Positions 45,027 through 54,163 of a stretch of 64,000 nucleotides of DNA are shown piece after piece. Source of the DNA: Pseudomonas fluorescens. GTDB taxonomy: Bacteria; Pseudomonadota; Gammaproteobacteria; Pseudomonadales; Pseudomonadaceae. The notes beneath the pieces are model-generated. The model searched no databases. It was not told where the DNA came from and was given only the letters and a program-made list of their open reading frames with translations. The position numbers and the translations under genes are program-made. How positions within the stretch are numbered: the first letter of the stretch is position 1; every line of letters begins with the position of its first letter. The stretch covers positions 26,600-90,599 of the forward strand of contig NZ_CABVII010000026.1 of assembly GCF_902497995.1 (NCBI RefSeq), written 5' to 3'.

Positions 45027-45779
45027 ATGACTGACACCCCAATGTCCCCCGCCGAATTCGAAGCCGCCCTGCGGGCAAAGGGCGCCTACTACCACATCCA
45101 TCACCCCTATCACGTGGCAATGTATGAAGGCCGGGCGACCCGCGAGCAGATCCAGGGCTGGGTGGCCAACCGCTTTTACTATCAGGTGAACATTCCCCTG
45201 AAGGACGCCGCCATCCTCGCCAACTGCCCGGACCGCGAGATCCGCCGCGAGTGGATTCAGCGCCTGCTGGACCATGACGGTGCCCCCGGCGAAGACGGCG
45301 GCATCGAAGCCTGGCTGCGTCTGGGCCAGGCCGTCGGCCTCGACCCGGATCAGCTGCGCTCCCAGGAACTGGTGCTGCCCGGCGTGCGTTTCGCCGTGGA
45401 TGCCTACGTCAACTTCGCCCGCCGCGCCAGTTGGCAGGAAGCTGCCAGCAGCTCGCTGACCGAACTGTTCGCGCCGCAGATCCACCAATCGCGTCTCGAT
45501 AGCTGGCCGCAGCATTACCCCTGGATCGACCCGGCCGGCTACGAGTATTTCCGCACGCGCCTGGGTCAGGCACGGCGGGATGTCGAGCACGGTCTGGCGA
45601 TCACTTTGCAGCACTACAGGACGCGGGAAGGTCAGGAGCGCATGCTGGAAATTCTCCAGTTCAAACTGGACATCCTTTGGAGCATGCTCGATGCCATGAG
45701 CATGGCCTACGAACTGAACCGCCCGCCGTATCACAGCGTGACCGGGCAACGGGTCTGGCATAAAGGAATCACCTTATGA
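45027..45779 (+). CDS. pqqC: pyrroloquinoline-quinone synthase PqqC
   Basis: 250 residues from the ATG at 45027 (CCGGAGAA upstream). Family pieces are AYYHIHHPYHVAMYEGRATREQI, WVANRFYYQVNIPLKDAAIL, and HQSRLDSWPQHYPWI. It performs the final ring closure and eight-electron oxidation to PQQ with O2, cofactor-free, in a haem-oxygenase-like fold. It overlaps pqqD by 4 bases. Confidence 0.95.
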   Translation: MTDTPMSPAEFEAALRAKGAYYHIHHPYHVAMYEGRATREQIQGWVANRFYYQVNIPLKDAAILANCPDREIRREWIQRLLDHDGAPGEDGGIEAWLRLGQAVGLDPDQLRSQELVLPGVRFAVDAYVNFARRASWQEAASSSLTELFAPQIHQSRLDSWPQHYPWIDPAGYEYFRTRLGQARRDVEHGLAITLQHYRTREGQERMLEILQFKLDILWSMLDAMSMAYELNRPPYHSVTGQRVWHKGITL

Positions 45780-46051
45780 GTTTCGACCGCAGCAAGACCC
45801 CGACCTGGCGTACCGGCTACCGCTTCCAGTACGAACCGGCGCAGAAAGGCCATGTGTTGCTCTATCCGGAAGGCATGATCAAACTCAATGAAAGTGCCGC
45901 GTTGATCGGCGGCCTGATCGACGGCGAACGCGATGTCGCGGCGATCATTGCCGAACTGGACGCGCAGTTCCCCGGCGTGCCCGAGCTCGGTGACGACATC
46001 GAGCAATTCATGGAGGTCGCCCGTGCTCAGCACTGGATCGAACTTGCCTGA
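45776..46051 (+). CDS. pqqD: PqqD, PqqA-binding chaperone
   Basis: 91 residues, RiPP-recognition-element fold: WRTGYRFQYEPAQKGHVLLY and EGMIKLNESAALIGGLIDG. It presents PqqA to the radical SAM enzyme PqqE. The start overlaps pqqC and the end overlaps pqqE by 29 bases, so the three should be made together. Confidence 0.94.
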   Translation: MSFDRSKTPTWRTGYRFQYEPAQKGHVLLYPEGMIKLNESAALIGGLIDGERDVAAIIAELDAQFPGVPELGDDIEQFMEVARAQHWIELA

Positions 46052-47198
46052 TTCCGTTTCAGCCAAGTTGCCGCCCAAACCCGAGATCGGCCTGCCGCTG
46101 TGGCTGCTGGCCGAGCTGACGTATCGCTGCCCGCTGCAATGCCCGTACTGTTCCAACCCGCTGGATTTTGCCGAGCAAGGCAAGGAACTGAGCACCGAGC
46201 AGTGGATCAAGGTGTTCCGCGAAGCACGGGAAATGGGCGCGGCGCAGTTGGGTTTTTCCGGGGGGGAACCACTGGTGCGCCAGGACCTCGCCGAGTTGAT
46301 CGCCGAGGCGCGCAAGCTGGGCTTCTACACCAACCTGATCACCTCGGGCATCGGCCTCACCGAGCAGAAAATCAGCGACTTCAAGAAGGCCGGCCTGGAC
46401 CATATCCAGATCAGCTTTCAGGCCAGCGACGAGCAAGTGAACAACCTGCTGGCCGGCTCGAAAAAAGCCTTTGCCCAGAAGCTGGAAATGGCTCGCGCGG
46501 TGAAGGCTCACGGCTATCCGATGGTGTTGAACTTCGTGACCCACCGGCACAACATCGACAAGATCGACCGCATCATCGAGCTGTGCATCGCCCTTGAAGC
46601 CGACTTCGTCGAACTCGCCACCTGCCAGTTTTACGGTTGGGCGCAGCTCAATCGAGTCGGCCTGTTACCGACCCGGGAACAATTGGTCCGCGCCGAACGT
46701 ATCACCAATGAATACCGCGCCAGGCTGGAAGCGGAAGGGCATCCGTGCAAGCTGATTTTCGTCACCCCGGACTATTATGAAGAACGCCCGAAAGCCTGCA
46801 TGAACGGCTGGGGCAGTATTTTTCTGACAGTCACGCCGGACGGAACTGCCCTGCCTTGTCACGGCGCCCGACAGCTGCCGGTGCAATTTCCTAACGTGCG
46901 CGACCACAGCATGCAGCATATCTGGTACGACTCGTTCGGCTTCAACCGCTTTCGCGGTTACGACTGGATGCCCGAGCCGTGCCGCTCCTGCGATGAGAAA
47001 GAAAAAGACTTCGGCGGCTGCCGTTGCCAGGCGTTCATGCTCACCGGTGACGCGAGCAACGCCGACCCGGTATGCAGCAAGTCGCACCATCACGGCGTGA
47101 TTCTCAAGGCCCGCGAAGAAGCCGAGCACGCGACCCAGACCATCGAACAACTGGCCTTTCGCAATGAACGAAATTCACGCCTCATCGCCAAAAGCTGA
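46023..47198 (+). CDS. pqqE: PqqE, radical SAM enzyme crosslinking PqqA
   Basis: 391 residues from the GTG at 46023 (GGAGG 6 bases before). The radical SAM cluster motif is YRCPLQCPYCSN (CxxxCxxC, about 37). A C-terminal SPASM region supplies further cysteines (ACMNGWG, LPCHGA, CRSCDEKEKDFGGCRCQAF, VCSKS). It forms the C-C bond between Glu and Tyr of PqqA, with PqqD. The tail overlaps the start of the S9 peptidase gene by 35 bases. Confidence 0.94.
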   Translation: MLSTGSNLPDSVSAKLPPKPEIGLPLWLLAELTYRCPLQCPYCSNPLDFAEQGKELSTEQWIKVFREAREMGAAQLGFSGGEPLVRQDLAELIAEARKLGFYTNLITSGIGLTEQKISDFKKAGLDHIQISFQASDEQVNNLLAGSKKAFAQKLEMARAVKAHGYPMVLNFVTHRHNIDKIDRIIELCIALEADFVELATCQFYGWAQLNRVGLLPTREQLVRAERITNEYRARLEAEGHPCKLIFVTPDYYEERPKACMNGWGSIFLTVTPDGTALPCHGARQLPVQFPNVRDHSMQHIWYDSFGFNRFRGYDWMPEPCRSCDEKEKDFGGCRCQAFMLTGDASNADPVCSKSHHHGVILKAREEAEHATQTIEQLAFRNERNSRLIAKS

Positions 47199-48987
47199 AA
47201 CCTTCAGCGCCGCCAGAGCCGTCGCCGCCGGTGTCGACTTTGCCGAATTGCAGCTCGGTCGGCATGGCCTGTTCTGGAACGAGTACCGCCCCGAAGATGC
47301 CGCCTGCCGCATCTGGCAGTGGCGCGACGGCCAGGCCCGTTGCCTGACGCCGCCGGGCTTCAGTGTGCGCAGTCGAGTGTACGAATACGGCGGTGGAGCG
47401 TTTTGCCTGACCGATGACGGGATCGTTTTCGTCAACGAGGCCGACCAGCAGTTGTATCGACAGTCGCTCGCCGGCGAGCCGGAGGCGCTGACGTCAAACG
47501 AGTGCCGCTATGGTGATCTGCAGTTCGCCGACGGGCGGGTTCTGGCGGTTGAAGAAAACCGTGACCGCCATCGTCTGGTTGCCATAAACCTGCTGGACGG
47601 GGCGCGACACTTACTGGCCGAAGGTGCGGATTTTTACGCCTCACCGACCCTGAGCCCGGATGCTCGCCGCCTGGCCTGGATCGAATGGCGGCGCCCGGAT
47701 CAGCCATGGACCGCGACCCGCCTGATGGTTGCCGAACGCCAGGGCGATGGCAATTATGCCCAGCCGCGCTGCGTGGCCGGCGATGACGTTCAGGAGTCGC
47801 TGCAACAGCCTCGGTTCGATGCCAGCGGCCGGCTGTTTTGCCTGACGGATCGTGGCGGCTATTGGCAGCCATGGCTGGAGTCGGACGATGACCTGAGCCC
47901 GTTGCCATGCGCCGCAGCCGACCATGGGCCGGCACCCTGGCAACTGGGTGGATGCACCTGGCTGCCGCTGGGCGAAAGCCGCTATCTGGCAAGCTGGACC
48001 GAAGGCGGTTTTGGCCGGCTGGGACTTGGCGGTGACAAGGGTGAGGATTTCACCGGCGACTACAGCCGCTTCCGCCATCTCGCCCTGGACGAGCAGTTCA
48101 TTTATTGCATCGCCGCCTCGCCGGTCAGCCCTGCGGCGGTGATTGCCATCGATCGCAGCACCCGCCAGGTCAAGGTGCTGGCCGGCGGTGTCGCGCCATT
48201 GCCTGCCGAGCAGATCAGCCTGCCGCGAACCCTGCGCTATCCGAGCGGCTCGGGCCAAGCCCATGGCTTCTTCTACCCGGCAATGAGCGGGGAGGCGAAA
48301 CCGCCACTCGTGGTGTTCATCCACGGTGGCCCGACCTCGGCCTGCTACCCGATGCTCGACCCCCGTATCCAGTACTGGGCACAACGCGGCTTTGCCGTGG
48401 CCGACCTCAATTACCGCGGCAGCAGCGGCTACGGCCGGGCTTATCGCCAGGCGCTGCATTTGAGTTGGGGCGATGTCGATGTCGAAGATGCTTGCGCGGT
48501 CGTTAGTTATCTCGCCGAGCGCGGGCTGATCGACGGTGACCAGGCGTTCATTCGCGGTGGCAGCGCGGGCGGCTACACCACCCTTTGCGCATTGGCCTTC
48601 CACAAGGTCTTCCGCGCCGGTGCCAGCCTGTATGGCGTCAGCGACCCTGTCGCTCTCGGCCATGCGACCCACAAGTTCGAAGGTGACTATCTGGATTGGC
48701 TGATCGGTGATCCGGTCGTGGATGCCGAACGTTACGCGGCGCGAACGCCGCTGCTGCATGCGGGCAACATCAGTGTCCCGGTGATTTTCTTTCAGGGTGA
48801 ACTGGATGCCGTGGTGGTGCCGCAACAGACGCGCGACATGGTCGAGGCGCTGCAGAAAAACGGCATTCTGGTGGAAGCGCATTATTACGCGGACGAACGC
48901 CATGGTTTCCGCAAGGCCGGTAATCAAGCCCACGCGCTGGAGCAGGAGTGGTTGTTTTATCGGCGGGTGATGGCGCTCGCGGACTGA
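47164..48987 (+). CDS. S9 prolyl-oligopeptidase family protein of the pqq operon
   Basis: 607 residues. The N-terminal half is a beta-propeller-like region (WRDGQARCLTPPGFSVRSRV). The C-terminal alpha/beta hydrolase has the nucleophile elbow RGGSAGGYTTL, Asp in QGELDAVVVP and His in ADERHGFR, a complete triad. There is no signal peptide, so it is cytoplasmic. The gene starts inside pqqE. P. putida has an oligopeptidase at the same place. A role in degrading PqqA fragments or releasing the crosslinked pair is possible but unproven. Confidence 0.82.
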   Translation: MNEIHASSPKAETFSAARAVAAGVDFAELQLGRHGLFWNEYRPEDAACRIWQWRDGQARCLTPPGFSVRSRVYEYGGGAFCLTDDGIVFVNEADQQLYRQSLAGEPEALTSNECRYGDLQFADGRVLAVEENRDRHRLVAINLLDGARHLLAEGADFYASPTLSPDARRLAWIEWRRPDQPWTATRLMVAERQGDGNYAQPRCVAGDDVQESLQQPRFDASGRLFCLTDRGGYWQPWLESDDDLSPLPCAAADHGPAPWQLGGCTWLPLGESRYLASWTEGGFGRLGLGGDKGEDFTGDYSRFRHLALDEQFIYCIAASPVSPAAVIAIDRSTRQVKVLAGGVAPLPAEQISLPRTLRYPSGSGQAHGFFYPAMSGEAKPPLVVFIHGGPTSACYPMLDPRIQYWAQRGFAVADLNYRGSSGYGRAYRQALHLSWGDVDVEDACAVVSYLAERGLIDGDQAFIRGGSAGGYTTLCALAFHKVFRAGASLYGVSDPVALGHATHKFEGDYLDWLIGDPVVDAERYAARTPLLHAGNISVPVIFFQGELDAVVVPQQTRDMVEALQKNGILVEAHYYADERHGFRKAGNQAHALEQEWLFYRRVMALAD

Positions 48988-49020
48988 AGTCTGCGCTCAG
49001 ATCAAAAATTGTGGCGCCCC

Positions 49021-49115
49021 TTTCGCGAGCAAGCCCGCTCCCACATTTGATCTCGGTCGCACACAAATACTGTGCTCACTGGAGATCTAATGTGGGAGCG
49101 GGCTTGCTCGCGAAA
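49021..49115. repeat. REPIN (REP doublet)
   Basis: TTTCGCGAGCAAGCCCGCTC ... GAGCGGGCTTGCTCGCGAAA, extended by ACATTTGATC / GATCTAATGT. It lies between the convergent S9 peptidase and Pmp3-type genes. Confidence 0.9.
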
Positions 49116-49139
49116 GCGATCTATCTGACGCCGATGAAC

Positions 49140-49298
49140 TCAGCGCTTGGCGATGATGTAAACCGCATGCACGATCCCCGGAATATAACCGCACAACGTC
49201 AGCAGAATATTCAGCCAGAACGCGCCACCGAAACCGACCTGCAGGAACACACCCAGCGGCGGCAACAGAATGGCGATGATGATTCGAATAAAGTCCAT
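49140..49298 (-). CDS. YqaE/Pmp3 family small membrane protein
   Basis: 52 residues with two membrane helices: MDFIRIIIAILLPPLGVFLQ, then GFGGAFWLNILLTLCGYIPG, and the end HAVYIIAKR. This is the complete Pmp3/YqaE proteolipid pattern, a family linked to membrane potential and salt or stress responses. An AGGA lies 9 bases before the ATG. It stands alone, 209 bases from the aminotransferase gene on the same strand. Confidence 0.9.
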   Translation of the reverse strand: MDFIRIIIAILLPPLGVFLQVGFGGAFWLNILLTLCGYIPGIVHAVYIIAKR

Positions 49299-49507
49299 GG
49301 GGCAGATCCTGGTTGAGGTTGGCTCGTGGGAGCCTACACCTTATCGACCCATACCGTTCGTCAGGGTTCAGTATCGTCCCCCCTCCGAGCATCGAACCTT
49401 ACAGGCGAAATGTTTCGAAAAAAAACGCCCCACGCCAAAAGAAACAGGCGCGAGGCGATGCGTTATACCGCGAGACGGTTCGAAAAAATCGTGCAAGTAG
49501 CGTCTGA

Positions 49508-50791
49508 TCAGACAGCAATCCCTTTGCGACACTGCAGTTGCGCGGTGCGCACACGGGAAAAAGCACGTGCCAGGCGCAGGAGCATTTCGTCGACGTTGGC
49601 CTTGCTCACGGTGAGGGCCGGGGTAAATCGCAGGCACTCGGGTTGCGGGGCGTTGAGCAGCAAGCCTTCGTACAGCGCAGCTTTTACTACGGCATCCGCC
49701 GAATCGTCCGACAACGTCAGTCCCCAAAGCAGCCCCTGCCCGCGTAATTCGCCGTGGCCATAGCGATGGGCCAATCGAACCAGGCCTTCACGCAGGTACT
49801 GGCCGGTATCGCCGACATGCTCGAGAAAAGCCTTGTCCTGCACGCTGTCGAGCACGGCAACACCGGCGGCCGTCATCAGTGCATTGCCATGGTGGGTCCC
49901 CATCAGCTCGCCGACATCGAAGCAGCAGGCCTTGCCCCGCGCCAGCAACGCCGCCAATGGCACCCCACCGCCCAGGCCTTTGCCGAGAACGACGATATCG
50001 GCCCGCACACCGTAGGACTGTTCGGCGAGCAGCGTGCCGCAGCGACCGATACCGGTTTGCACTTCGTCAAGGATCAGCAGGATGCCCAGTTCACGACACA
50101 GCCGTTCGACCCCCTTGAGGTAATGCCCGGTGGCCGGAACCACCCCGGCGTCGCTCTGGATCGGCTCGAGCATGATTGCCACCGTCCGGGCATCTACGGC
50201 CGCATGCAGCGCCGCAAGATCATTGAACGGAACGTGGCTGAAGCCTGGCAGTTGCGGCTCGAATCGATTGATCAGGCTGGAACTGTCCGACGCCGACATC
50301 GTCGCGAGACTGCGCCCGTGGCAGCCGTTATTGGCAACGATGATTCGCGAAGCACCACCGCGATGCCGCTGTCCCCACTTGCGTGCCAGTTTGATCGCCG
50401 CTTCGCAGGCTTCACTGCCACTGTTGAGCAGATACGCCTGATCACTGCCGGTACTGGCGCACAATCGCTGGGCGAGATTGAGCATCCCGCGGTTTTGCAG
50501 GCCGAAACCGGGGTTGATCAGCGCCTGGGCTTGCGTCGCGAGAGCATTGACCAGTGCCGAAGGGCTGTGTCCGAGGCTATTGGCCCCCACGCCCTGTGAG
50601 AAATCCAGATACGCGCGATCTTCGCTGTCCCACAACCAGGAACCCTGGCCGCGCACAAAAATCTGTTTCGGCCGCTCGACACTGGGCATCAGGCACTCGC
50701 TGGAGAGGTTGTCGCCCTTGGCCGGCGGGTGGTCGTCAACGGCCAAGTCATCAAGACTCGGGGGATTGCGTCGCAAGTTGAACAAATTCAT
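49508..50791 (-). CDS. class III PLP-dependent aminotransferase (acetylornithine-type)
   Basis: 427 residues. LDFSQGVGANSLGHSPS, LLNSGSEACEAAIKLARKWG, LLILDEVQTGIGRCG and the PLP lysine in VVLGKGLGGGVP give the class III fold with all key residues. It resembles acetylornithine and omega-aminotransferases; the true substrate cannot be read from sequence. The first 45 residues extend beyond the usual ArgD start. It is divergent from a LysR gene, which may control it; the 169-base gap has AT-rich sequence around 50835-50860. Confidence 0.82.
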   Translation of the reverse strand: MNLFNLRRNPPSLDDLAVDDHPPAKGDNLSSECLMPSVERPKQIFVRGQGSWLWDSEDRAYLDFSQGVGANSLGHSPSALVNALATQAQALINPGFGLQNRGMLNLAQRLCASTGSDQAYLLNSGSEACEAAIKLARKWGQRHRGGASRIIVANNGCHGRSLATMSASDSSSLINRFEPQLPGFSHVPFNDLAALHAAVDARTVAIMLEPIQSDAGVVPATGHYLKGVERLCRELGILLILDEVQTGIGRCGTLLAEQSYGVRADIVVLGKGLGGGVPLAALLARGKACCFDVGELMGTHHGNALMTAAGVAVLDSVQDKAFLEHVGDTGQYLREGLVRLAHRYGHGELRGQGLLWGLTLSDDSADAVVKAALYEGLLLNAPQPECLRFTPALTVSKANVDEMLLRLARAFSRVRTAQLQCRKGIAV

Positions 50792-50960
50792 CCGCTCAAA
50801 CCTCGTGTGAGGTTTTTTGCCTTACCTATGTAAACACCATCGATATAAACGGTATTCATCGCGCTCTATGGCCCTGTAAGCCTTGTGAATGCGGTTAGAC
50901 TAGGCTCAGACAAGGCATTGAACCATTTCGATTTCACAGCATTTTCGATAAGCATTACTT

Positions 50961-51890
50961 ATGGATTTCAAGCAACTGCGTTATTTCGTCGCGGTCTATG
51001 AAGAGGGCCACGTGGGCCGGGCCGCCGAGCGACTTTCAATCTCCCAGCCGGCGCTGTCCCAACAGATTCGCCACCTCGAACAGAACCTCGATGTGAGCCT
51101 GTTCGAACGCAGCAGCAAACGTCTGCTGCCAACCCTGGCCGCCCACACGTTGTACAACCACGCGCTGCCGTTGCTTGATGGCCTGCAACGGGCGCGCGAA
51201 GCCTTGGGTAATTTCAAGGGCCAGGCGCTACGCACCTTGGCCATTGGTGTGTTGCAGACCGTCCATACCAGCCTGGTACCACAGATGCTCGAACGCGTGC
51301 GCAAGGCGCAGCCGCATCTGGTGGTGCAGATCTATGAACTGACGGGGCTGGAGATCGAGCGGCGGCTGCTCAACGGTTCGCTGGATATCGGGATCAGCTA
51401 CTTGCCGCCCCGCCAGCCAGGCCTGCACGGTGTGATGCTCTACGAAGACGAACTGACCCTGGTCATCCCGGCGGACCATCCATTGCGCGAATTCAAGAAA
51501 GTGTCCATGAGTCAGGCCGCCGGGTTGCCGATGTTGCTACTGGGTGAAGAGTTCCAGGTGCGACAGATCTGGCAAACGCAACTGGCCAGCCTGGGACGAC
51601 GTCCGCAGGTGCAGGCCGAACTGAACAACATGGCGGGGATTCTCGACAGCCTGCCCCACACCCGACTGGCGACTGTCCTTCCCGGACGCTCGCAGAAGGC
51701 ACTTGGCAACAACAAGTTGCTGTGGAAACCATTGACCGAGCCGCGGGTGCCGCTGAAAGTCGGATTGGTGTGTCGGGATGTGCAGCGTCAACAAGCCTCG
51801 CTGGGGTTGTTGCGGACCTTGCTGGAGGAGGTGATGAACGGGCCGGATGATCGCTTGACCAACCCGACTACCCTCGAGGGGCTGAACTGA
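50961..51890 (+). CDS. LysR family transcriptional regulator
   Basis: 309 residues. The N-terminal helix-turn-helix reads MDFKQLRYFVAVYEEGHVGR and AAERLSISQPALSQQIRHLE; the effector domain fills the rest (LRTLAIGVLQTVHTSLVPQM onward). It resembles the CynR/CysB-like group. Likely targets are itself and the divergent aminotransferase. Convergent with the acyl-CoA dehydrogenase at 52117, with a terminator between. Confidence 0.88.
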   Translation: MDFKQLRYFVAVYEEGHVGRAAERLSISQPALSQQIRHLEQNLDVSLFERSSKRLLPTLAAHTLYNHALPLLDGLQRAREALGNFKGQALRTLAIGVLQTVHTSLVPQMLERVRKAQPHLVVQIYELTGLEIERRLLNGSLDIGISYLPPRQPGLHGVMLYEDELTLVIPADHPLREFKKVSMSQAAGLPMLLLGEEFQVRQIWQTQLASLGRRPQVQAELNNMAGILDSLPHTRLATVLPGRSQKALGNNKLLWKPLTEPRVPLKVGLVCRDVQRQQASLGLLRTLLEEVMNGPDDRLTNPTTLEGLN

Positions 51891-51910
51891 CCACTTTTCG
51901 TGGACCAAAG

Positions 51911-51934
51911 AAAACCCCGCCGAAGCGGGGCTTT
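51911..51934 (+). terminator. intrinsic terminator after the LysR gene
   Basis: AAAACCCCGC-CGAA-GCGGGGCTTT, 20 bases after the LysR stop; a similar structure can serve the minus strand. The remaining 180 bases before the dehydrogenase gene show nothing recognisable. Confidence 0.8.
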
Positions 51935-52116
51935 GCAGACTATTTCCCTGACATCCCTTTCACTCCGCCGTCCTGGCAGAATCCTACGTGTCCGTGTTGT
52001 TGCTTTGCGCTTCCTGCGCTACGTCCATGTGAAGTAGATTAGCCGTGGATCCAATCTTCGACTATGGGAAAACAGCGTCACGCATTGTAAGAGATTGCTT
52101 ACATGGCGTTACATAG

Positions 52117-53895
52117 TCAGAACTGGGCGGCATCCAGCAGGAACAGCGATTCGCTACCGGCCTTCACCGACGCGCTCAACGAATGAATACGCGGCAGCAG
52201 ACGGGCGAAATAGAACCGCGCCGTACCCAGTTTGCTCGCATAGAAATCGTCCTGCGCTTCTTTGCCAAAAGCGGCCTTGGCCATCAGTGCCCACATGTAG
52301 GCGTAGGCCATGTAACCGAACGCCTGCAGATACTCGACCGAAGCAGCGCCGATTTCATTCGGGTTGTTTTTCGCCCGGTCGAGCAACCACGCGGTCAGTT
52401 CGTCGAGGGTGGTCACGGCATCGTTCAGTGGCTGGGTGAATTCGGCCAGGTCTGGGCTGGCGGTCGCGATGAAATGACGGATCTCGTCGGCGAACAGGTT
52501 GTAGAACGCCCCGCCGGTGCCGACGATCTTGCGTCCTGCCAAGTCCAGCGCCTGGATGCCGTTGGTGCCTTCGTAGATCTGGGTGATGCGCACGTCGCGC
52601 ACCAGTTGTTCCTGGCCCCACTCTCGGATGTAGCCGTGGCCGCCGAACACCTGCTGGCCGTGCACCGTGGTTTCCAGGCCCAGGTCAGTGAGGAACGCCT
52701 TGGCTACAGGCGTCAGCAGTGCAACCAGATCTTCCGCGCGTTTGCGGGTGGTGGCGTCTTCGCTGAACTTGGCGGTGTCCAGTTGCATCGCCACGTAGGT
52801 GGAGAAGGCCCGGCCGCCTTCGTTCGAGGCTTTCATGGTCAGCAGCATGCGGCGCACGTCCGGGTGGACGATGATCGGGTCAGCCACCTTGTCCTGGTTC
52901 TGCGCGCCGGTCGGCGAACGGCTTTGCAAACGGTCGCGGGCGTATTCAACGGCGTTCTGGTAGGAGCGCTCGCCGCTGGCCAGGCCCTGGATACCGACGC
53001 CCAGACGCTCGTAGTTCATCATGGTGAACATCGCCGCCAAACCTTTGTTCGGCTCACCGACCAGGTAACCCACGGCTTCGTCGAAGTTCATCACGCAGGT
53101 CGCGGACGCCTGGATGCCCATCTTGTGCTCGATCGAACCGCAATTCGCCGGGTTGCGCGCGCCCAGGCTGCCGTCGGCATTGACCATGAACTTCGGCACC
53201 AGGAACAGCGAAATGCCTTTCGGCCCCGCCGGTGCGTCTGGCAGCTTGGCCAGCACCAGGTGGATGATGTTTTCGGTCAGGTCGTGTTCGCCGCCGGTGA
53301 TGAAGATCTTGGTGCCGCTGACCTTGTAGGAACCGTCGGCCTGAGGCTCGGCCTTGGTGCGAATGATCCCCAGATCCGTCCCGGCATGCGGCTCGGTCAG
53401 GCACATGGAACCGGCCCAGACCCCGGCGTACATGTTCGGCAGGTAGGCGGCTTTCAGTTCGTCACTGGCGTGGGCGTTGATCGACAGGCAAGCGCCTGCA
53501 GTCAGCATCGGATAAAGGCCGAACGACAGGCTGGCGGAGTTGACCATTTCTTCGACCTGGGCCGACACAGCCTTGGGCATGCCCATGCCGCCGTAGGCCG
53601 GATCGCCGCCGACACCGACCCAACCGCCTTGCGCATAAGTCTGGTACGCCTGTGGGAAACCGGCCGGGGTGGTGACGGCACCGTCCAGCCAGTGGCAGCC
53701 TTCTTCGTCAGCCGCACGGCTCAGCGGCGCGATGCTTTTGCTGGTGACCTTGCCGGCTTCTTCGAGGATGGCTTCGACGGTTTGCGCATCGACGGTCTCG
53801 GCCAGCGCCGGCAGTTCGGCCCAGAGCTTCGTGACCTCGAACACTTCATTGAGGACGAAGCGCATATCGCGCAGGGGCGCTTTGTAGTCAGCCAT
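52117..53895 (-). CDS. acyl-CoA dehydrogenase, paralogue 1 (FadE2/PA0508-like)
   Basis: 592 residues from the ATG at 53895 (MADYKAPLRDMRFVLNEVFE). The N-terminal and middle ACAD domains carry MCLTEPHAGTDLGIIRTKAE and GTKIFITGGEHDLTENIIHL. The flavin C-terminal domain has VFGGHGYIREWGQEQLVRD and the catalytic-base segment IYEGTNGIQALDLAGRK. An extra C-terminal domain of about 120 residues is typical of this long FadE class. It introduces the first double bond in fatty acyl-CoA. By order it matches PA0508 of P. aeruginosa, reported as medium-chain FadE2; that assignment is inference. Confidence 0.87.
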   Translation of the reverse strand: MADYKAPLRDMRFVLNEVFEVTKLWAELPALAETVDAQTVEAILEEAGKVTSKSIAPLSRAADEEGCHWLDGAVTTPAGFPQAYQTYAQGGWVGVGGDPAYGGMGMPKAVSAQVEEMVNSASLSFGLYPMLTAGACLSINAHASDELKAAYLPNMYAGVWAGSMCLTEPHAGTDLGIIRTKAEPQADGSYKVSGTKIFITGGEHDLTENIIHLVLAKLPDAPAGPKGISLFLVPKFMVNADGSLGARNPANCGSIEHKMGIQASATCVMNFDEAVGYLVGEPNKGLAAMFTMMNYERLGVGIQGLASGERSYQNAVEYARDRLQSRSPTGAQNQDKVADPIIVHPDVRRMLLTMKASNEGGRAFSTYVAMQLDTAKFSEDATTRKRAEDLVALLTPVAKAFLTDLGLETTVHGQQVFGGHGYIREWGQEQLVRDVRITQIYEGTNGIQALDLAGRKIVGTGGAFYNLFADEIRHFIATASPDLAEFTQPLNDAVTTLDELTAWLLDRAKNNPNEIGAASVEYLQAFGYMAYAYMWALMAKAAFGKEAQDDFYASKLGTARFYFARLLPRIHSLSASVKAGSESLFLLDAAQF

Positions 53896-54054
53896 GGCAA
53901 ACCTCGCAAGATCTAAACGGGTGAATCGTGGAAGGGTGTTTTCGTTGGGTCCGAGTGTAACCCAACAACTTTTGCGACACATAGGGTCAGGCTGTGACCA
54001 CTTTGTAATTTTTAGTCACTGGCATTCCGTTGGATATTTTTCGCCTGCAAACCA

Positions 54055-54146
54055 TTCGCGGGCAAGCCTCGCTCCTACAGTCCGTCGTCGTGCACACTTG
54101 ATGTGAACGACGCAAACCTTGTAGGAGCGAGGCTTGCCCGCGAAGC
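54055..54146. repeat. REPIN (REP doublet)
   Basis: TTCGCGGGCAAGCCTCGCTC and inverted GAGCGAGGCTTGCCCGCGAA, the CCTCGCTCCTACA subtype also found at 61763-61857. It lies between dehydrogenase paralogues 1 and 2. Confidence 0.9.
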
Positions 54147-54163
54147 TTTTTAAAGCCTGACCG

